Positions 18,921 to 31,900 of a stretch of 64,000 bases of DNA are shown piece by piece. How positions within the stretch are numbered: position 1 is the stretch's first letter; each line of letters opens with the position of its first letter. The notes beneath the pieces were generated by a model. That model was not told the DNA's origin, did not search any database, and worked only from the letters and a program-made list of their open reading frames with translations. Source of the DNA: Porites lobata (lineage: Eukaryota; Cnidaria; Anthozoa; Scleractinia; Poritidae); the NCBI GenBank assembly GCA_942486035.1, contig CALNXK010000045.1, forward strand, positions 413,501 through 477,500, in the 5' to 3' direction. Made by a program: the position numbers and the translations under genes.

Positions 18921-21053
18921 TCAAAATCTCATTCCCTTTGTAAAATAAGTATTTTCTGTAAAGGTAGTATACTCTATTGTTTTCAGAATAGAAGGAATTG
19001 CATGCCTGAGACCTGTCCATGTAAGAAAATTAGCTTTCTCAATTATGTTATTGATTGCATTAAAGGATTCTATATTGTCGAGATTGAACAAGAGATCTTT
19101 AATAATACATATCCCCGAGTCATAATAAGATTTATAAAAGACTGGTTTTCCATCTATTCTTATATCTTTGTTATTCCAAATTATACAGAGCCGTTCTTTG
19201 TTAGCTAAAAAGAGATTTCGAAATTCTAACCAATATTCTAAGAGTTCTCTGTAGAAAACCGAGTTGATTGAAAGATCGTTCATTGCATAATTGCATTTAA
19301 AAAGTAAAAGACCACCAACACTACGTAGGAGATGAAACAAGTAAAATTTCCACGTACTTTCATTATCGCTGAAAACACGTTTTAGCCAAGCTAGTCGTAC
19401 AGCTTTGACCAAGCTTTCAATATCTGTCATTTTTATGCCACCGTCTTCATAACTGTTTATTGAAGAGAGCCTCGTTACTTTATCCTTTCCATTCCATAAA
19501 AAGGAGAAAATTATACTATTCACTTGTTTGATGATTTTACTTGGAGGTGAAAGAACCGAAGATATAAAAACTAGTTTTGGAATAAGTAATGATTTGATTA
19601 TAGTTACTTTACCATAAATGGACAGTCCTCTAGATGACCATATATTTGTCAGCTTCTTTATGCTGTCAACTTTCTCTTGAAAGTTTTTTTCGTAAAGTAA
19701 TGATTGGTCATATGTAAAAAAGGTTCCTAAAGCTTTTATGGGTTCACTGGGCCATTTAATACCAAACGGTTTTTCATCTTTTCTTTTAAGCGAACCAATC
19801 CACATTCCTTCTGTTTTAGAGCTATTTATCTCCAACCCACTGAAGTTCTTAAATACTTCTAGTTCTTGAAATAACGTTTTTGCAGAACTTTCATCAGACA
19901 GGATTGCTGTGGTATCGTCTGCGTATTGCAATAGCTTGGCTTCGTAATTTTCTATTTTAATTCCTTTGATATCAGCATTTTGACGAATGGAGATTGCCAA
20001 GCTTTCAACAGCTAAGATAAAGAGGTAAGGGGACAAAGGATCACCCTGCCTCACACCACGTTCTAAAGTAAAATAGTCTGATGCCATTCCATTATTGATT
20101 ACACAGCTTTGAATATTTGTATAAAACATTTTGACCCAATTTATAAAATTGGGGCCAAAATTAAAAGCCTCAAGGCAACTGAAAAGATAATGCCATTCTA
20201 AAGAGTCGAAAGCCTTTTTAAAGTCAATGAAAATCAAGATACCTGGAATATTCTTACTGTCTGTAAATTCCATTATATCGAAAATTGATCGGATAGTCTC
20301 ACCAATATAGCGATCTTCAACATAACCTGTTTGATTATGATGTATGATATTCGGTAGAACTTTCTTTAATCTTAACGCAATCACTTTTGAGATGATTTTT
20401 GCATCCACGTTAATAAGAGAGATTGGCCTCCAATTTTCAATGAGAGTTCGATCTTTATGTTGCTTTTCTATCAGAGTTATGATTGCTTTTCTTTGAGAGC
20501 TTGACATTTCACCGTGGTCGAAACACTCTCTCACACACTCCATAAATGGATCACTAATTAATTCCCAGCAACTTTTGTAAAATTCTATTGGTATTCCATC
20601 ATTACCAGGAGATTTGTTATTCTCAAAACTGTTAAGGATGGCTGTAATTTCTTCAACAAATATTTCTCCCTCACAAGATTGTTTTTGTTCTTCTGATAAT
20701 CTTGGTATATTCAAATTATTTAAAAATTCGTTTCCATTTTCCCTATCCTCATCTGTTACGTTTGATTTGTACAAGCTATGGTAAAAGCGTTTTTGTTCGT
20801 TTAGTATCCCAAAAGGATCAGATGTAATGGAACCACTTATTAGCAGTTTTCTTATATGTTTTTTGACGTGATTACGCTTTTCTAAATTTAGAAAATATTT
20901 TGTGCTTCTCTCGCCATGCTCGTGCCATCGTGCCCTTGCGCGAATAATTACACCCCTTGTTTTTTCCTCATAGTAACTTTCTAGAATTTCTTTTGCTTCA
21001 TTTAGAGTATTTAGGTTAGAGTCGGAAGGAGGACTTGGCTGAGTTACAATTTG
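18921..21053 (-). pseudogene. LINE reverse transcriptase fragment
   Basis: The open frame starts after a stop at 21056-21054 and runs to 18921 (about 710 codons); no ATG is needed because the element is truncated. Order of motifs: RARARWHEHGERSTKYFLNLE (linker before the polymerase), SPGNDGIPIEFYK, NWRPISLINVDAKIISKV, FIDFKKAFDSLEW, GVRQGDPLSPYLFILA and the active-site QYADDT. The polymerase core itself has no stop codon, so the insertion is fairly young. A frameshift near 18925-18920 ends the frame. Confidence 0.88.
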
Positions 21054-21056
21054 TTA

Positions 21057-23716
21057 ATCGTCATGTGGTTAAAAAAAGTGGTACTGAAAAGTTAACTTTT
21101 TGTCTAAAAATGTTGTGTATTACCCTATGCAGGCGTGTGAATCTGAGACAGGAAACCCACTGAACTTAAATTAAAAAAACAGCAAATGACTGTCTTTGCA
21201 GTGGGTAGGTTGATGGGCTCATCTGTATAACCCCCGGAAAACAAGAATACAATGGGCGTGGCCAGTTAATAAAAATAATCGACGTTAACACTTTTGGTTT
21301 CATTGACTCAAAATGGTATTCGGCTTGAGGAACACAGTGGAAAGATGTCTGATACTTAACAAAAAACCGGAGTCTGAGTAAAGAGAAAAAACAAAAACAA
21401 GCAAACAAAAACCCGTTTGTAGTTACTTGTTGTTCCATGTAACTGTTTCAAACTCTGGCTTATTGAAAATGTTATGATTTTGACTTAAGTTTTAAAGACC
21501 TCGGTTGATTGATTCGCGAATTTAATTGGAATTTATTTTAAGGTGACAACCAGCAGGGTGAAACTCGGCGACAAAAGAACACTGTCGAAGAAACTTTATC
21601 TTCAGAAGCGTGAAATGTGAATTAGAATTGTGAGGCGTGTGCGCCAATGCGTGAAACAAAATACCCGTTGGTAACGGAAACGAAAAGGGTGTTCACGAAG
21701 CGTGGGACGTGAAATAGAAACGTGAAATGTAAGTAAAGATGTGTATGACTTGTCGCAATCACAGCGTTATAGCCAGATTTTTTACGTTTTTAGTTTATTT
21801 ATTCAGTTATTTTTATTATTTCTTCATTTTGTATGTTCACGTCGAAATCGACCGGGTGCCGAAAAACCTTTGGCATGGAGCAAACACAAACAAACATAAT
21901 GAGGATAAGAATAGATTTTTAGGCAATACCAATTGATTTATCTATACAGCTGTGGATTAGGCCACCGAAACGTAAAACGAGAAACGAATATGGGGACACG
22001 AAGCGTGAAAAAACGTGAAGCATGAGACATAAGAAAAATGTGAAGTGCGAATTTATGGGTGAATGACTAGTCGAAATGAGGTCGCACAAAGCATTTAGAA
22101 TTAAGCGAAACGAAGAAATTTAAAAGTGACGTCTAATTAATGAGTGCAAAAAAAAAAATTGTGGTTCTTTACACTAGCTCCTTCAATGTTCATGACTGAA
22201 ATTTCAACCGGATAGTTTGCGTTAGCCTGCGAGCACGCTCTCATTTAAGGCGAGCGAAACGATCCGCGTCCGCGAGAGAACACTCGAGCGGCGAAGCACG
22301 CGTGTCTCCTTTCGCTGCTCCGAAGAAGTATCGTCTCCCGCCGATTCTAATGCTGGTTTTGATCTTATTTCTGAATCTACCATCGACTCGTTTCTGTTGA
22401 ATGCTCATATAATAGTATTTGGTCCTCAGACACAAAAGTTAGAACTTCGTACTTAAGGCCTTTTATTTGAATGTTCACCACAGGTACCCCAAGCTCACGA
22501 GTGAGAATCGTTGTCGCGTAACAGAAATATTATCAGGGTTTGTATGGGGATTTTAACGATCGTTATTTCGGGCACTAAAATATAAATGAAAATTTAATAC
22601 ATCAAAACTTTTTACCTTGCCTCCTTGTTTTATTTGTCGAAATCGCCTTGAAACGATCAAAAATGCAATGCAACACAAATACAAATAAGACAAGGAGACA
22701 AGGTAAGATTTTCTGATGTATTTCCTTGCTATTGTTGACTCCTAATTAACGATCGCTAAAATCCTCATACAAATCCTTACCATATTTTTGTTACGCAACA
22801 ACGATTCTTGGGGTACCTGTGCGTTCACATCGAAGGGGATTTTGTTCACAGACTCAAAAGTTCAAACTTTATGACATATATATTTCCGTAAAGGACCTCG
22901 GACGGGTTTATAGAAAAGTATTTTCCAATTTTGCAAATTATGCTCTTAAATGCTGTGAAATCGTATTAATGGGACTACCTAAAAATGAATGGCGAAGTTT
23001 TCCGTAAGAAAAACAACGGAGTGTTTTTACATTGGGGCTGATCATGAAAGAGTTTGGTGGTTATAAAGAAGATAGGCGAAAAAACAGTTTAAATCTTTTG
23101 GGAAGCTCAAAAGAGGCTCTGGGCTTATCGATGTGTGCTAATTGCGCCACGAAAGCGCGAAACGTTAAATGAATCGAAACCGTTCTTAAACGTTATGTTA
23201 AGCGTGAACCGGAACCGTAAAATAATTCAATCGTGTTTTCGCGTGATTAACCAAACACACCGGGGTAGTGAAGCATTTTAGTCCAGTACAAGGGTCAACC
23301 AATGGAAAGCTTTTTCAGTCGTGCGTTGTTTACAGAGCGTGAAGCTTCTAACTGGAGCGAGAAAGCAATTCCAAGAATCCCTTTAAACATTGCTCAGGGT
23401 CAATAGTGTCATACGCTATTGTAAGCCTGGTAACAGTTCGAAACTTTTGTTTGATAAAAACAATTGACACAGAAACTTGCACTGAACGCAACTGTCTGTT
23501 GTGGCGCTGGAAAATCTGGTCCCTGGCGACGAGTAGTTTGAAAACGGTGAGGTCGCTCTAAATTTGTACGTGGCCACTTCTTTTAGATCCCTCACATTGA
23601 TTCAAACAGTTTAGAGAAGAATCGTCGCAGCCAGCCTGGCCAAATTTCACTTCCTCTCCACTGAGCGCTTTCGATCGGCGTTGCTTAAGTTCAAAAGAAG
23701 GCTGTGCTGTCTTGCA
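21057..23716. other. Spacer between LINE and the PA14 gene
   Basis: No coding exon recognised. From about 21590 to 22030 there is a loose series of GAAACGTGAAAT / GAAGCGTGGGACGTG variants (degenerate tandem repeat). A large foldback element follows at 22471-22830. The last 200 bp before 23717 should contain the promoter of the PA14 gene, but no clear TATA box is present. Confidence 0.45.
22471..22830. repeat. Foldback element, 360 bp
   Basis: The left arm begins ATGTTCACCACAGGTACCCC and includes GAATCGTTGTCGCGTAAC and TTTAACGATCGTTA. The right arm is its inverse: TAACGATCGCTAAA, GTTACGCAACAACGATTC, and GGGGTACCTGTGCGTTCACAT at the end. The inner parts (ACCTTGCCTCCTTGT with ACAAGGAGACAAGGT) also pair, so nearly the whole unit is one hairpin. 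Non-coding. Confidence 0.8.
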
Positions 23717-24859
23717 ATGACTTCACGTTACAACAAAAAAGGTCAAGGGAACGCTTTATGGTGTTTCTGTACTCTTCCAATTGTATTTTTCCCACTTGTT
23801 GTGATATTATTGCTTCACCGGAGCTTTTCTCAAGAGGATTTTATTCAAAAATCGGGATATAAAATGGAGAAAAGAATCTCGCTCAGCCACGATTTGCGTT
23901 CGCTGAAAGAGCAAACACTCTTTTTCGAAACATTACTGAATATGACAAAGGCTCCCAACATCCAATCATATCGACTCGAGTCACCCGAGCCCTTAGTTGT
24001 TGCCGCCATTAATTCAGGGAAGGAAATGCTACTCGAGCAGACCGGTACTATTGAATTACGTCGACACGAAAATCCTTCGGCACTTGTCGGAGAGGACGAG
24101 GTTGTAATCGTCACACCCGAATCCGATCAAGGGAAAAAGCAAGATAAATTAAGTTTCCACTCCGATGATGAGAAAATTTCAGGACATGAGCTTCTTTCGG
24201 CCTTTTTTGAACAAGTTGTACCAAATAACATGGCCGGAAAGTTAAACGTTCATACTTGGCAAGGAATTTGTGGTGCGTATGTAGATCAGCTGCGACATTC
24301 TCCGTTATTTCCACGTTTCCCTTATGTTCGAAAATTTCTCAGTGACTTCAAATCACAGCAAGAAGGGAGCGACTTCGGACAAAGGATTTTTGGGTTCATT
24401 CACCCTGAGAAACGAGGATTTCACGAGTTCGCGATCAGTTCCGATGATACATCGGAGCTTTGGCTGAGCTCCGACAGCAATCCGAAGAAATCCCGACTGA
24501 TAGCGGCAGTGTATTCTGCAAATGGCGCGGGGTCTACAACACCTTACAATTTTAAGAAATACCCCATTCAAATGTCAAGAAAAATTGCCTTGACACCATC
24601 TAAGAAATATTACATCGAAGCTCTTCATAAACAGTCAAATGGCCGAAGCCATATTCAAGTATTTTGGAAAGAACCGGGCTCGGAGACGTTTAAAATAATT
24701 CAAGGCAAATATTTGTCGCTTTTCTTGGACGACAGAGATGTGCACGGTGAGGGCGTAGCTGAAGACGTTGATTTCCATGGTTACGCTCCCATGGGAATCC
24801 CGAGCCATGCAAAAAGAAACCTTGATGACAACGTTCAGAAATTTCTCTTTAAGTGTTAA
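23717..24859 (+). CDS. Type II membrane protein with PA14 domain, B4GALNT3/4-like N-terminal region, 380 aa
   Basis: Single exon. I start at the ATG at 23717; the frame is open upstream to 23681 but without ATG. Residues 14-34 form a membrane anchor after a short basic N-terminus (RYNKKGQ), giving a type II Golgi-like topology. A variable stem follows (about 40-170), then a PA14-type domain from about 178 to 335: NVHTWQGICG, RIFGFIHPEKRGFHEFAISS, DDTSELWLSSD, KIALTPSKKYYIEALHKQ and FKIIQGKYLSLFLDD. This order matches the PA14 part of beta-1,4-N-acetylgalactosaminyltransferases 3/4. Those proteins continue into a large glycosyltransferase domain; here the frame ends at LFKC-stop (TAA 24857-24859) and I find no such domain before PSME4. 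It could be a stand-alone carbohydrate-binding paralogue, a retrocopy, or a first exon whose donor I missed. Confidence 0.72.
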   Translation: MTSRYNKKGQGNALWCFCTLPIVFFPLVVILLLHRSFSQEDFIQKSGYKMEKRISLSHDLRSLKEQTLFFETLLNMTKAPNIQSYRLESPEPLVVAAINSGKEMLLEQTGTIELRRHENPSALVGEDEVVIVTPESDQGKKQDKLSFHSDDEKISGHELLSAFFEQVVPNNMAGKLNVHTWQGICGAYVDQLRHSPLFPRFPYVRKFLSDFKSQQEGSDFGQRIFGFIHPEKRGFHEFAISSDDTSELWLSSDSNPKKSRLIAAVYSANGAGSTTPYNFKKYPIQMSRKIALTPSKKYYIEALHKQSNGRSHIQVFWKEPGSETFKIIQGKYLSLFLDDRDVHGEGVAEDVDFHGYAPMGIPSHAKRNLDDNVQKFLFKC

Positions 24860-25402
24860 CCTTTTCATTAGTTTTGTGCTGAAGATCAAAATATGAGGAA
24901 AATCAAAAATTTTATATTGCATCATATTAAAATGGATACCCTGGGTGCCAGAGGATTTTAGTGCGCGGTCTTTGCTTTCGGTTAAGTCGGTCAAATCTCC
25001 GAAGACCTGTCGGCCTGTGGCCGACGAAACTCCTCGTCGCATGCGAGAAAAAACCTCCGGTACCTAGGGTATGCAATGGAATGTCCTTTTTGAGAATTGG
25101 TTGTGGGGGGGGGGGGAGAATAAACGACAAGAGAGGAGGGGAGGTGTGAGGTAGTAGATTTTCCCTTCTGTCCCCTCCCCTAATAAAGGAAAGGAATTTA
25201 AAAATTCAAAATTCAGATTTACTTTGGTGAAATCAGCACCTGACAAATAAGTGCTTCTATTGCAGTGACCCATTGTTCTTTTGCGTAGTTTTTACACGGA
25301 CCCTGGTTACACCGTTGGATTTCGTTCACAAGCTCAAGACGAGGATTAATTAAGGCCAGGGATATCTGACTCAGTTTCATCGCATTGGGTGTTATCGCAT
25401 GA

Positions 25403-25437
<35 letters not shown>

Positions 25438-25996
25438 GGGGGATATCAAAAACGTCTTTGTTATCATTAATGTTTATATTTGTTCGAAGCGTGAGTTAGT
25501 TATATAATTACCAACAATGTTCTACAGTGATGTTTTAAGTATGTATTTACAAAATCAAACTGTAGCAAGTGAAGAGACCAACCATGACCTAGAATAAACA
25601 TAATCTGAGATAATAAATGATAATTCTCTGATAATTACTATCTTTTTTCCCAGTTTATTAAATCACAAAGGCGTTTGCTGTAGTTTTGTCTTTAGTTCAA
25701 CGATCATCCTACTCCGAGGCCCAGACCCTATCGGATGAGTATTTTTCCAGCGGAAACTGGCACTAGTATAGAAGTCGTACGCATAAGCTATTGCATCATT
25801 CCGCTGACTAATGGCCACGCTTTGTAAGAGTGAATCGGCGAAATTGATTATCGAGGGTGAGTGAGTGTAGTGCCGCAGTTGCTTTACTGGACAAAAAAGA
25901 GCTCTACTTCTTATTCTGCGAAATGTATCGATAGAAGAGAAGAGCGAAAGTTTTAGAGAAAACAAGTGATCTTTCTGAGATCACCGCCTTTTAGTT
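24860..25996. other. Spacer between the PA14 gene and PSME4
   Basis: It contains a G run near 25108, a (CAT)n microsatellite at 25402-25437 and otherwise AT-rich sequence. No exon is supported; the minus-strand frame at 25663-25965 lacks an ATG. The PSME4 promoter and 5' UTR should be in the last few hundred bases. Confidence 0.5.
25402..25437. repeat. (CAT)n microsatellite
   Basis: An uninterrupted run of about eleven CAT units in the spacer upstream of PSME4. Confidence 0.95.
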
Positions 25997-28900
25997 ATGT
26001 TGGACTTCAAGCCCCAAAAGGAAATAGTTTACAACCGTTTCCTACCATACAAAGATCAGCTGGATGATGAATCGAACAAGTTTCTTTCGGAGATTAAATA
26101 TAATCTTGGACGTGCTGTAGTGTTCAAAGAAACAAGCCCAGGAATACTTTACTGGAGTAACAGACTGACAAAGTAAGTTGCTTCGAATGATTCACCAAGT
26201 GGTGATCTACTCCACCGTAGTATAGCCGGTGTATTAAAACCGTTAAATTGTAAGCTTAACTTGGTTGAAATTATCTGGGGATCATGTCCAAAGATATAGG
26301 GATTTTATGAGGGGTCTCTGGAAATTGGGCTACAAGTAGTTTGAGGATAGTCTTAATTGCTGAATCATGCCTGCAAGCAAGAAATTTTTTTAAAAAAAGA
26401 AATGATCAAAAGTGACATCAAGTAAACAAAATGTCAGCCTTTCCCAAGAGGCTTTTTACAGAGGCTTTCTTAGGGTAAAATTCTGAAAGTGACATGGCTT
26501 TTAAACAGTGACGTAGGACAGCTAAGAAGGCAACAAGCGATACAACGACTGGTAGAAAATGCGACAGCGACAAACAAAAATGCAAATACAGTGGTAAAAA
26601 TATTACCAAGGACATGGCTTCCTCCTCAAAACACAAAAAGATTGGATTTTGAATTTCAGACTAGAGACATATGTACCCCCCTAAGAGGTCCTCAGTATAG
26701 CAAAAATGAAGGTTCAAATCAGGTTGTGACAGAAACCAGACCTGTTGCCTTCCAGGAATAATGATAACTTTCTCAACGGAATCCTTCACACTCCAAGGGA
26801 AATCGATTTAAATCTAAAACACTCAATTTTGGGTTACTGGTAAGTCCATTTTAGTTACCCCCAGTCTTTAAAGTTGAACCATGCTATAAAGAGTTAAAGG
26901 CACACCGAAAGCCAGTGGAGAACACATGGCTGGAGCTTGGTGCAGTTTGAACCATATAAGAGTCTTGCTAATCTCCTCTGGATGGGATGGTAATGGGGGA
27001 GTTACGGGTATTGTGATGGTGCATTTTAAAAAATTCCAAGTAAAATACACAGTCAAACCTTTATTAAGTGGCCACCCCAGGTACCACAAGTGGCTGCCAA
27101 ATGGAGGTTGGCTGCTCAATAGAGGTTCATCATAAATTAGCATAGTCTTTACCGGTGTCTATTGGACCATGACCAATCATCACCTCCTCTCTGGGACTGT
27201 ATTTCCTCATTATACTTTTCAATTCAATTCAGTTTATTTCTCGCAATATTTTAGCTAGTCCTAAGTCACAGCCTTTTTAGCGAGTTGCTTACAGTTACAA
27301 ATGTTTGTATGTGATTAATTTCAAAGTTTGAGTATGATGGCCAAACGTGAACCATTCAGTTTTCTAGTTATCCACCATCAGGCTAAGTGTATTAAGCGCT
27401 TGTTGGTGGGTGACAACATTAGAAGAACTCTTTTCAGGATGGCAGAAAGGTGGTCGTCACCACTTGATAGAGGAGGCAACTTAAATAATAATTATTATAG
27501 AGGTTAATTAACATTATTGCTTTTTACAATATTATTTTGTGACTTTGATGTACTGGCTGCTTAACCCTTTAAGCCCTAAGCGTGATTAGCATCAAATTTC
27601 TCCTTGTAATTAATATCAATGCTTTGTACAACAGAGTGGTCTGAGAATTATGAACATGATCACACAAGTTGAATTTGCTTGATATTTTATCAACTTCTCC
27701 CCACTACTTCTGTTGGAAATGAATAGGGGTAACAAATGAGAATTCAAATTTTGATGTTAGGGTTTAAAGGTTTAAAGAACCAGTTGAGAGAATTTGACAA
27801 AAGATCAAAGCACTTTTGCTGTTGAGATCATTACCGTATTTATTTGAATAAGCGCCCAACCTCGAATTTGTGCCCACCTCGAATAAGTGCCCATCCAGAA
27901 GGCAGAAAAATTTAATAAGCGCCCAGCCTCAAATAAGCGCCCACCCCACCCCACCCCACCTCTGTCCCCCTCAAACTAAAACTCAAATAAGCGCCCACCC
28001 CCTTTCTGGTCCCGTCCACCAAAAAAACCTTAAATAAGTACTAATAAGAGACTTGCACGACGACGGAGTTTTCTTCAGAGTATTTTACAGAAACCTTGCT
28101 TTGTTACATCTTCGCGTTTTATTGTTACCATTTATTGTATTGTTGCAAAATTAACATACTACATGTGCTGAAAGTGTGAAAATTTAATAAGCGCCCAGCC
28201 TCGAATAAGCGCCCACCTCGAATGAGTGCCCACTCTCAAGGTCCAAAAATTTAATAAGCACCCAGGGCGGTTAATCGAATAAATACGGTATTCTCGTTAT
28301 TGGGATGTTAGTCACTCTTGAGATTAAAATGGTTAAAAGAGCTTCAACTGACTGTAATGTTACAGGGTTCTCATTAAGTTTTAAAGTAGACAGCTAGGAT
28401 GTAAAATTAGGTGGCTTGCCAATTGAGTTTTGTGAACAATTTCAGGCTTTCACTCTCTCACTTTACCCTATTTCCCCAAAAAGTAGATGGCTCAAACCTC
28501 CAAGTAGCCGTTTTTTTAGCTGGCTGCCAACACTTAATGAGAACCCTGCTGTTATGAAATGAGAAATTGTTGGTATGTTAAGAATCATAAGCATCCAGTA
28601 TGCTTGTTGACAGTGATACAAGTACATTAATTTAAAATATTATTAGCCCTTAGGTGGAAAAGTAAAAACAACTGTAACTGAAAATTGAGGTGACTGTTTT
28701 TGTTTTAATTCTTCAGCTATTTAAAACTGTATGGAAGAAAATTTTCCAAGGAGGACCATCTGAAGTTTGTCCACATCTTTTTTGAGCTGACAACAGCACC
28801 TAATTTGGATCCTCAGTATGTCATTGCATTCGGCCATGTCTTAATTCTCCTGCTAAAGTAAGTGGAATGATCCTAGCATACGAGTGTGCCTTACATAGTT

Positions 28901-31900
28901 TCATTTAGTGAAGATTTGCCATCTCTAACAGTGATTTTGTTACAAATAGTTATGTTCAGTCCTGAGACTCATCTTCAGAAAAATCATGAGTCCTTGTCCA
29001 GAACCATCAAGTCCCAGTTTTAAAGCAACGAGCCCCTGGGTCTTTATGTAACCACACAGTTAATCTGAAGACAGACTCCAAATCTCTGTATTACAGTTTA
29101 CTGACATAAAAATGTCTCTCTCTATTGTCAAGCACAACAAAGACTAAAAAGAAATATGAGTTGTTAAACAACAGCCACAGAAATCACACAAACAGGATAT
29201 TCTACAAAAACATCTTATGGTCTGATGTTACATCTTGTGGGACACATACCACATTCGCACAAATTAGTTTGCATTTTTGGGAATTTTTATGTATCAGGGA
29301 TGCTGCACAAAGAAGTAAATGAATGCTTTCATTCCCTAATCAAGGTACAATTTTTACTAAGTGAGAACAATTATTCATGGTATGCATCCTGTTTACGTAT
29401 GATGTGAAGATCAAGCAATTGATCTGAAGGAAGTAGATGCAGATGTAGATGTTGTTGTGGCTGCTGTCAAAAACTGCCTGTAGATTAATGGTCTGGTTAC
29501 ATCACAGCTAAAGGATTTTCAGTTTTTGAGAACCCACCCTGTTTTGAACTAGGACGCAGTGGTTCTGGACTGACAATCAGTATTTTTCACAAGATGCCGT
29601 ATTTTTTCGGTTATAAGGTGCAGCATTTTTTCAAAGAAGTTTTGCTTAATCAACCTCGATCTGTTCCAAAATCAGGGTGCATCTTATAGCCAAGTATTTT
29701 CATGAAACGAAATGCAAGAATGTCCAATTTTCTTACTTTAAACTGGTATAAAACAAAAAATAGAAAAAATACAAAGTTTAGAGTATTGGTTATTGACTTT
29801 ACTCGACTTGGTGGTTCTGAAAAGAATCAGGAGGGCTCTGAAAAGAGCCGTTTTAAGTCCCATGACTCACCATAGCTATTTGTAGCAAAATCACTGATTT
29901 ATTGAGCTAACCAGCTGAAGCAATGTTCCTTAGCATTTCTTGATGTTAAGGATTAAACAGGTTATTTCTTCTATGATCAATTCTTTTAGGAAGCGAGAAT
30001 TGCTGTCAAGATCTGACCTTGTGTTACCATGGAGACCACTTTATGATCTTGTGGATTTCACATTATATTCCAAATATGAAATTTCCGGACTCAAGAAACA
30101 TCCCCTGTAAGTGAAATGTTCAGTATGACTTTGAACTTGCATGTACAGAACATGACGGTTAAAACGTATTTAAACAAGGGTGAACTCGGTGCTTGCAAGA
30201 ATCATTCAAGAATCATTACTATTGATTGACTCACTAAAATTGACATAGTTGTCAGATTTTGGTGCTTGTCAGTTGTCCTTTTAAGCTTGAAAATTAGCTC
30301 ATTCTATTTGGAAAAAATTAATGCCTATTTGTATTCAAGTTATGAATTTAAATTTAAAGGTGGTTATGACCGTTGATCTTTTTTTATTCATACAGAAAGC
30401 TTGAAGAAACAGTCAAGCATGTTGTACGTGTTTCGAGAGTGTAAGTATTAATGTTATAAATGTTGGTGTGTGAGGCTGTACTATTAGAAAATTGAGGGGA
30501 GCCCAATGCTTTGAGCTTGTGAAATCCAGGGTACCCAGTGTAGGATTTCTATGAAACAACTAAGATTTCCTAATTGACCTTTTGGAAAAGCAAAAGTAAG
30601 ACACTGGAGGCCAGAGGGCACTACTTGAGCTCAGACCCATGGTTTAATATAGATGACATTTAAATAAAGACTAAGAGGGCATCAATGATTTTAATTCAAG
30701 CAGAATATGGGTTAATGATAGTCGTGCTGGTGCATCAAATCCTAAACATAAACATTCATTGTTGCTTTTGTAAATGAATTGTAACAAAAACAACTTTGGA
30801 CTTTTGATGTCTGTACAGTGTAATAGGGCTTGCTAAACTGACCAATCATAGTGCACATACAAGCTGAGAGATATAATAATCAATTGTTGCTTTGATATTC
30901 AGGTATTTTTCTGAGGAGTCCACCCAAGAAATGCTTGATGAATGGAGACCACTGCTGTGTCCTTATGATGTGACTTTTGGCAAAGCAATGTTTTACTTTT
31001 CATTGTTTTTGCCCACCACTTTGCCTCCTGAGAAGCATGACAAAGGTTTTAAGTAGGTAGTCCTTTAAAACAATAGTTTATTTCTGGATTCAAAACACTG
31101 ATGTAGTAAGATGAGTATTAATAATAATAGAGTAAACCTTTATCACAAAAGCACAGTCACCACTTTACCTAAAAATGAAGATAAGCATCTTGCATGTTTA
31201 AATAGCCTTGTAGTTAACAACTTGAGAGTGAGTTCAGTTGTGTTAGACATAGTTTTTTGTTCTCTTGATACTTAACCTTGCAGCCACGTTCAATGGATCT
31301 ACTGTCGGTATCGATAACTAACCTTATTTTGTAAATACACATACCATGTATATTGAATTAAACTGTCGAGCAATACTTGATGTGTAATATGTCACATAGA
31401 CTCGAGATTTTTCTTATCATAATGTAAAGCGCATTGTGGACAGAAATGCTCTTAATAAGAACCATTATTATTATTATTACTATTATTATTGTTATTATTA
31501 TTTAGATAAGAAGGGTAGCACTTGCTCAATTTGAATAAATCTTGTTTCCTTTTTGTAGTTTATTGGATCATGCCTATTTATTTATTGCAGATTGTGGTTT
31601 CATGAGTTGTTGGGTATTTGGCAATCATGCACAAACAGTGCTAGGTGGGAAGAGGTAGGACAACTTACCACAAAGCCTTCTCCCTGTTCTTGATAGTTGC
31701 TTTAACTGATAACTAAATCCTCCTTAAAAGTGGTTTCTGATATGAGTAGTCATGATAAGTATTATGATGATGATGATGATGATATTTACCATGATGATGA
31801 TGATGATGATGATGATTATGATGATGATGTTGATGATAATGCTTACCTTATTATAGGAAATTAACGCTCCATGAAATTAACGCGAATCGTTAAAATTCGT

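Larger units (their letters stand above)
17830..21056 (-). mobile_element. 5'-truncated LINE (L1/Tx1-like) retrotransposon
   Basis: The element reads on the minus strand from about 21056 down to 17830. The T-rich run at 17830-17873 is its 3' A-tail, with a polyadenylation signal (AATAAA on minus) at 17882-17877. The 3' untranslated part (17880-18309) contains a further poly-purine tract at 18165-18275. Only the reverse transcriptase and C-terminal part remain; the endonuclease and ORF1 are absent, as expected from incomplete reverse transcription. I could not find a convincing target-site duplication. Its 3' end is about 70 bp from the dehydrogenase stop codon. Confidence 0.88.

Noticed and set aside
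18310..21056. The LINE as an active element
   Set aside because: It lacks the endonuclease and ORF1 and has two frameshifts near 18850-18925.
23681..23716. Twelve extra N-terminal residues on the PA14 protein
   Set aside because: The frame is open there but the first codon is TTG; the first ATG is at 23717.
25663..25965. Minus-strand 100-residue frame with presequence-like start and an AATAAA directly after the stop, 31 bp from the PSME4 start
   Set aside because: It begins at a TTG; the only ATG is near its end. No family is recognised and there is no acceptor giving it an upstream exon. Probably chance.
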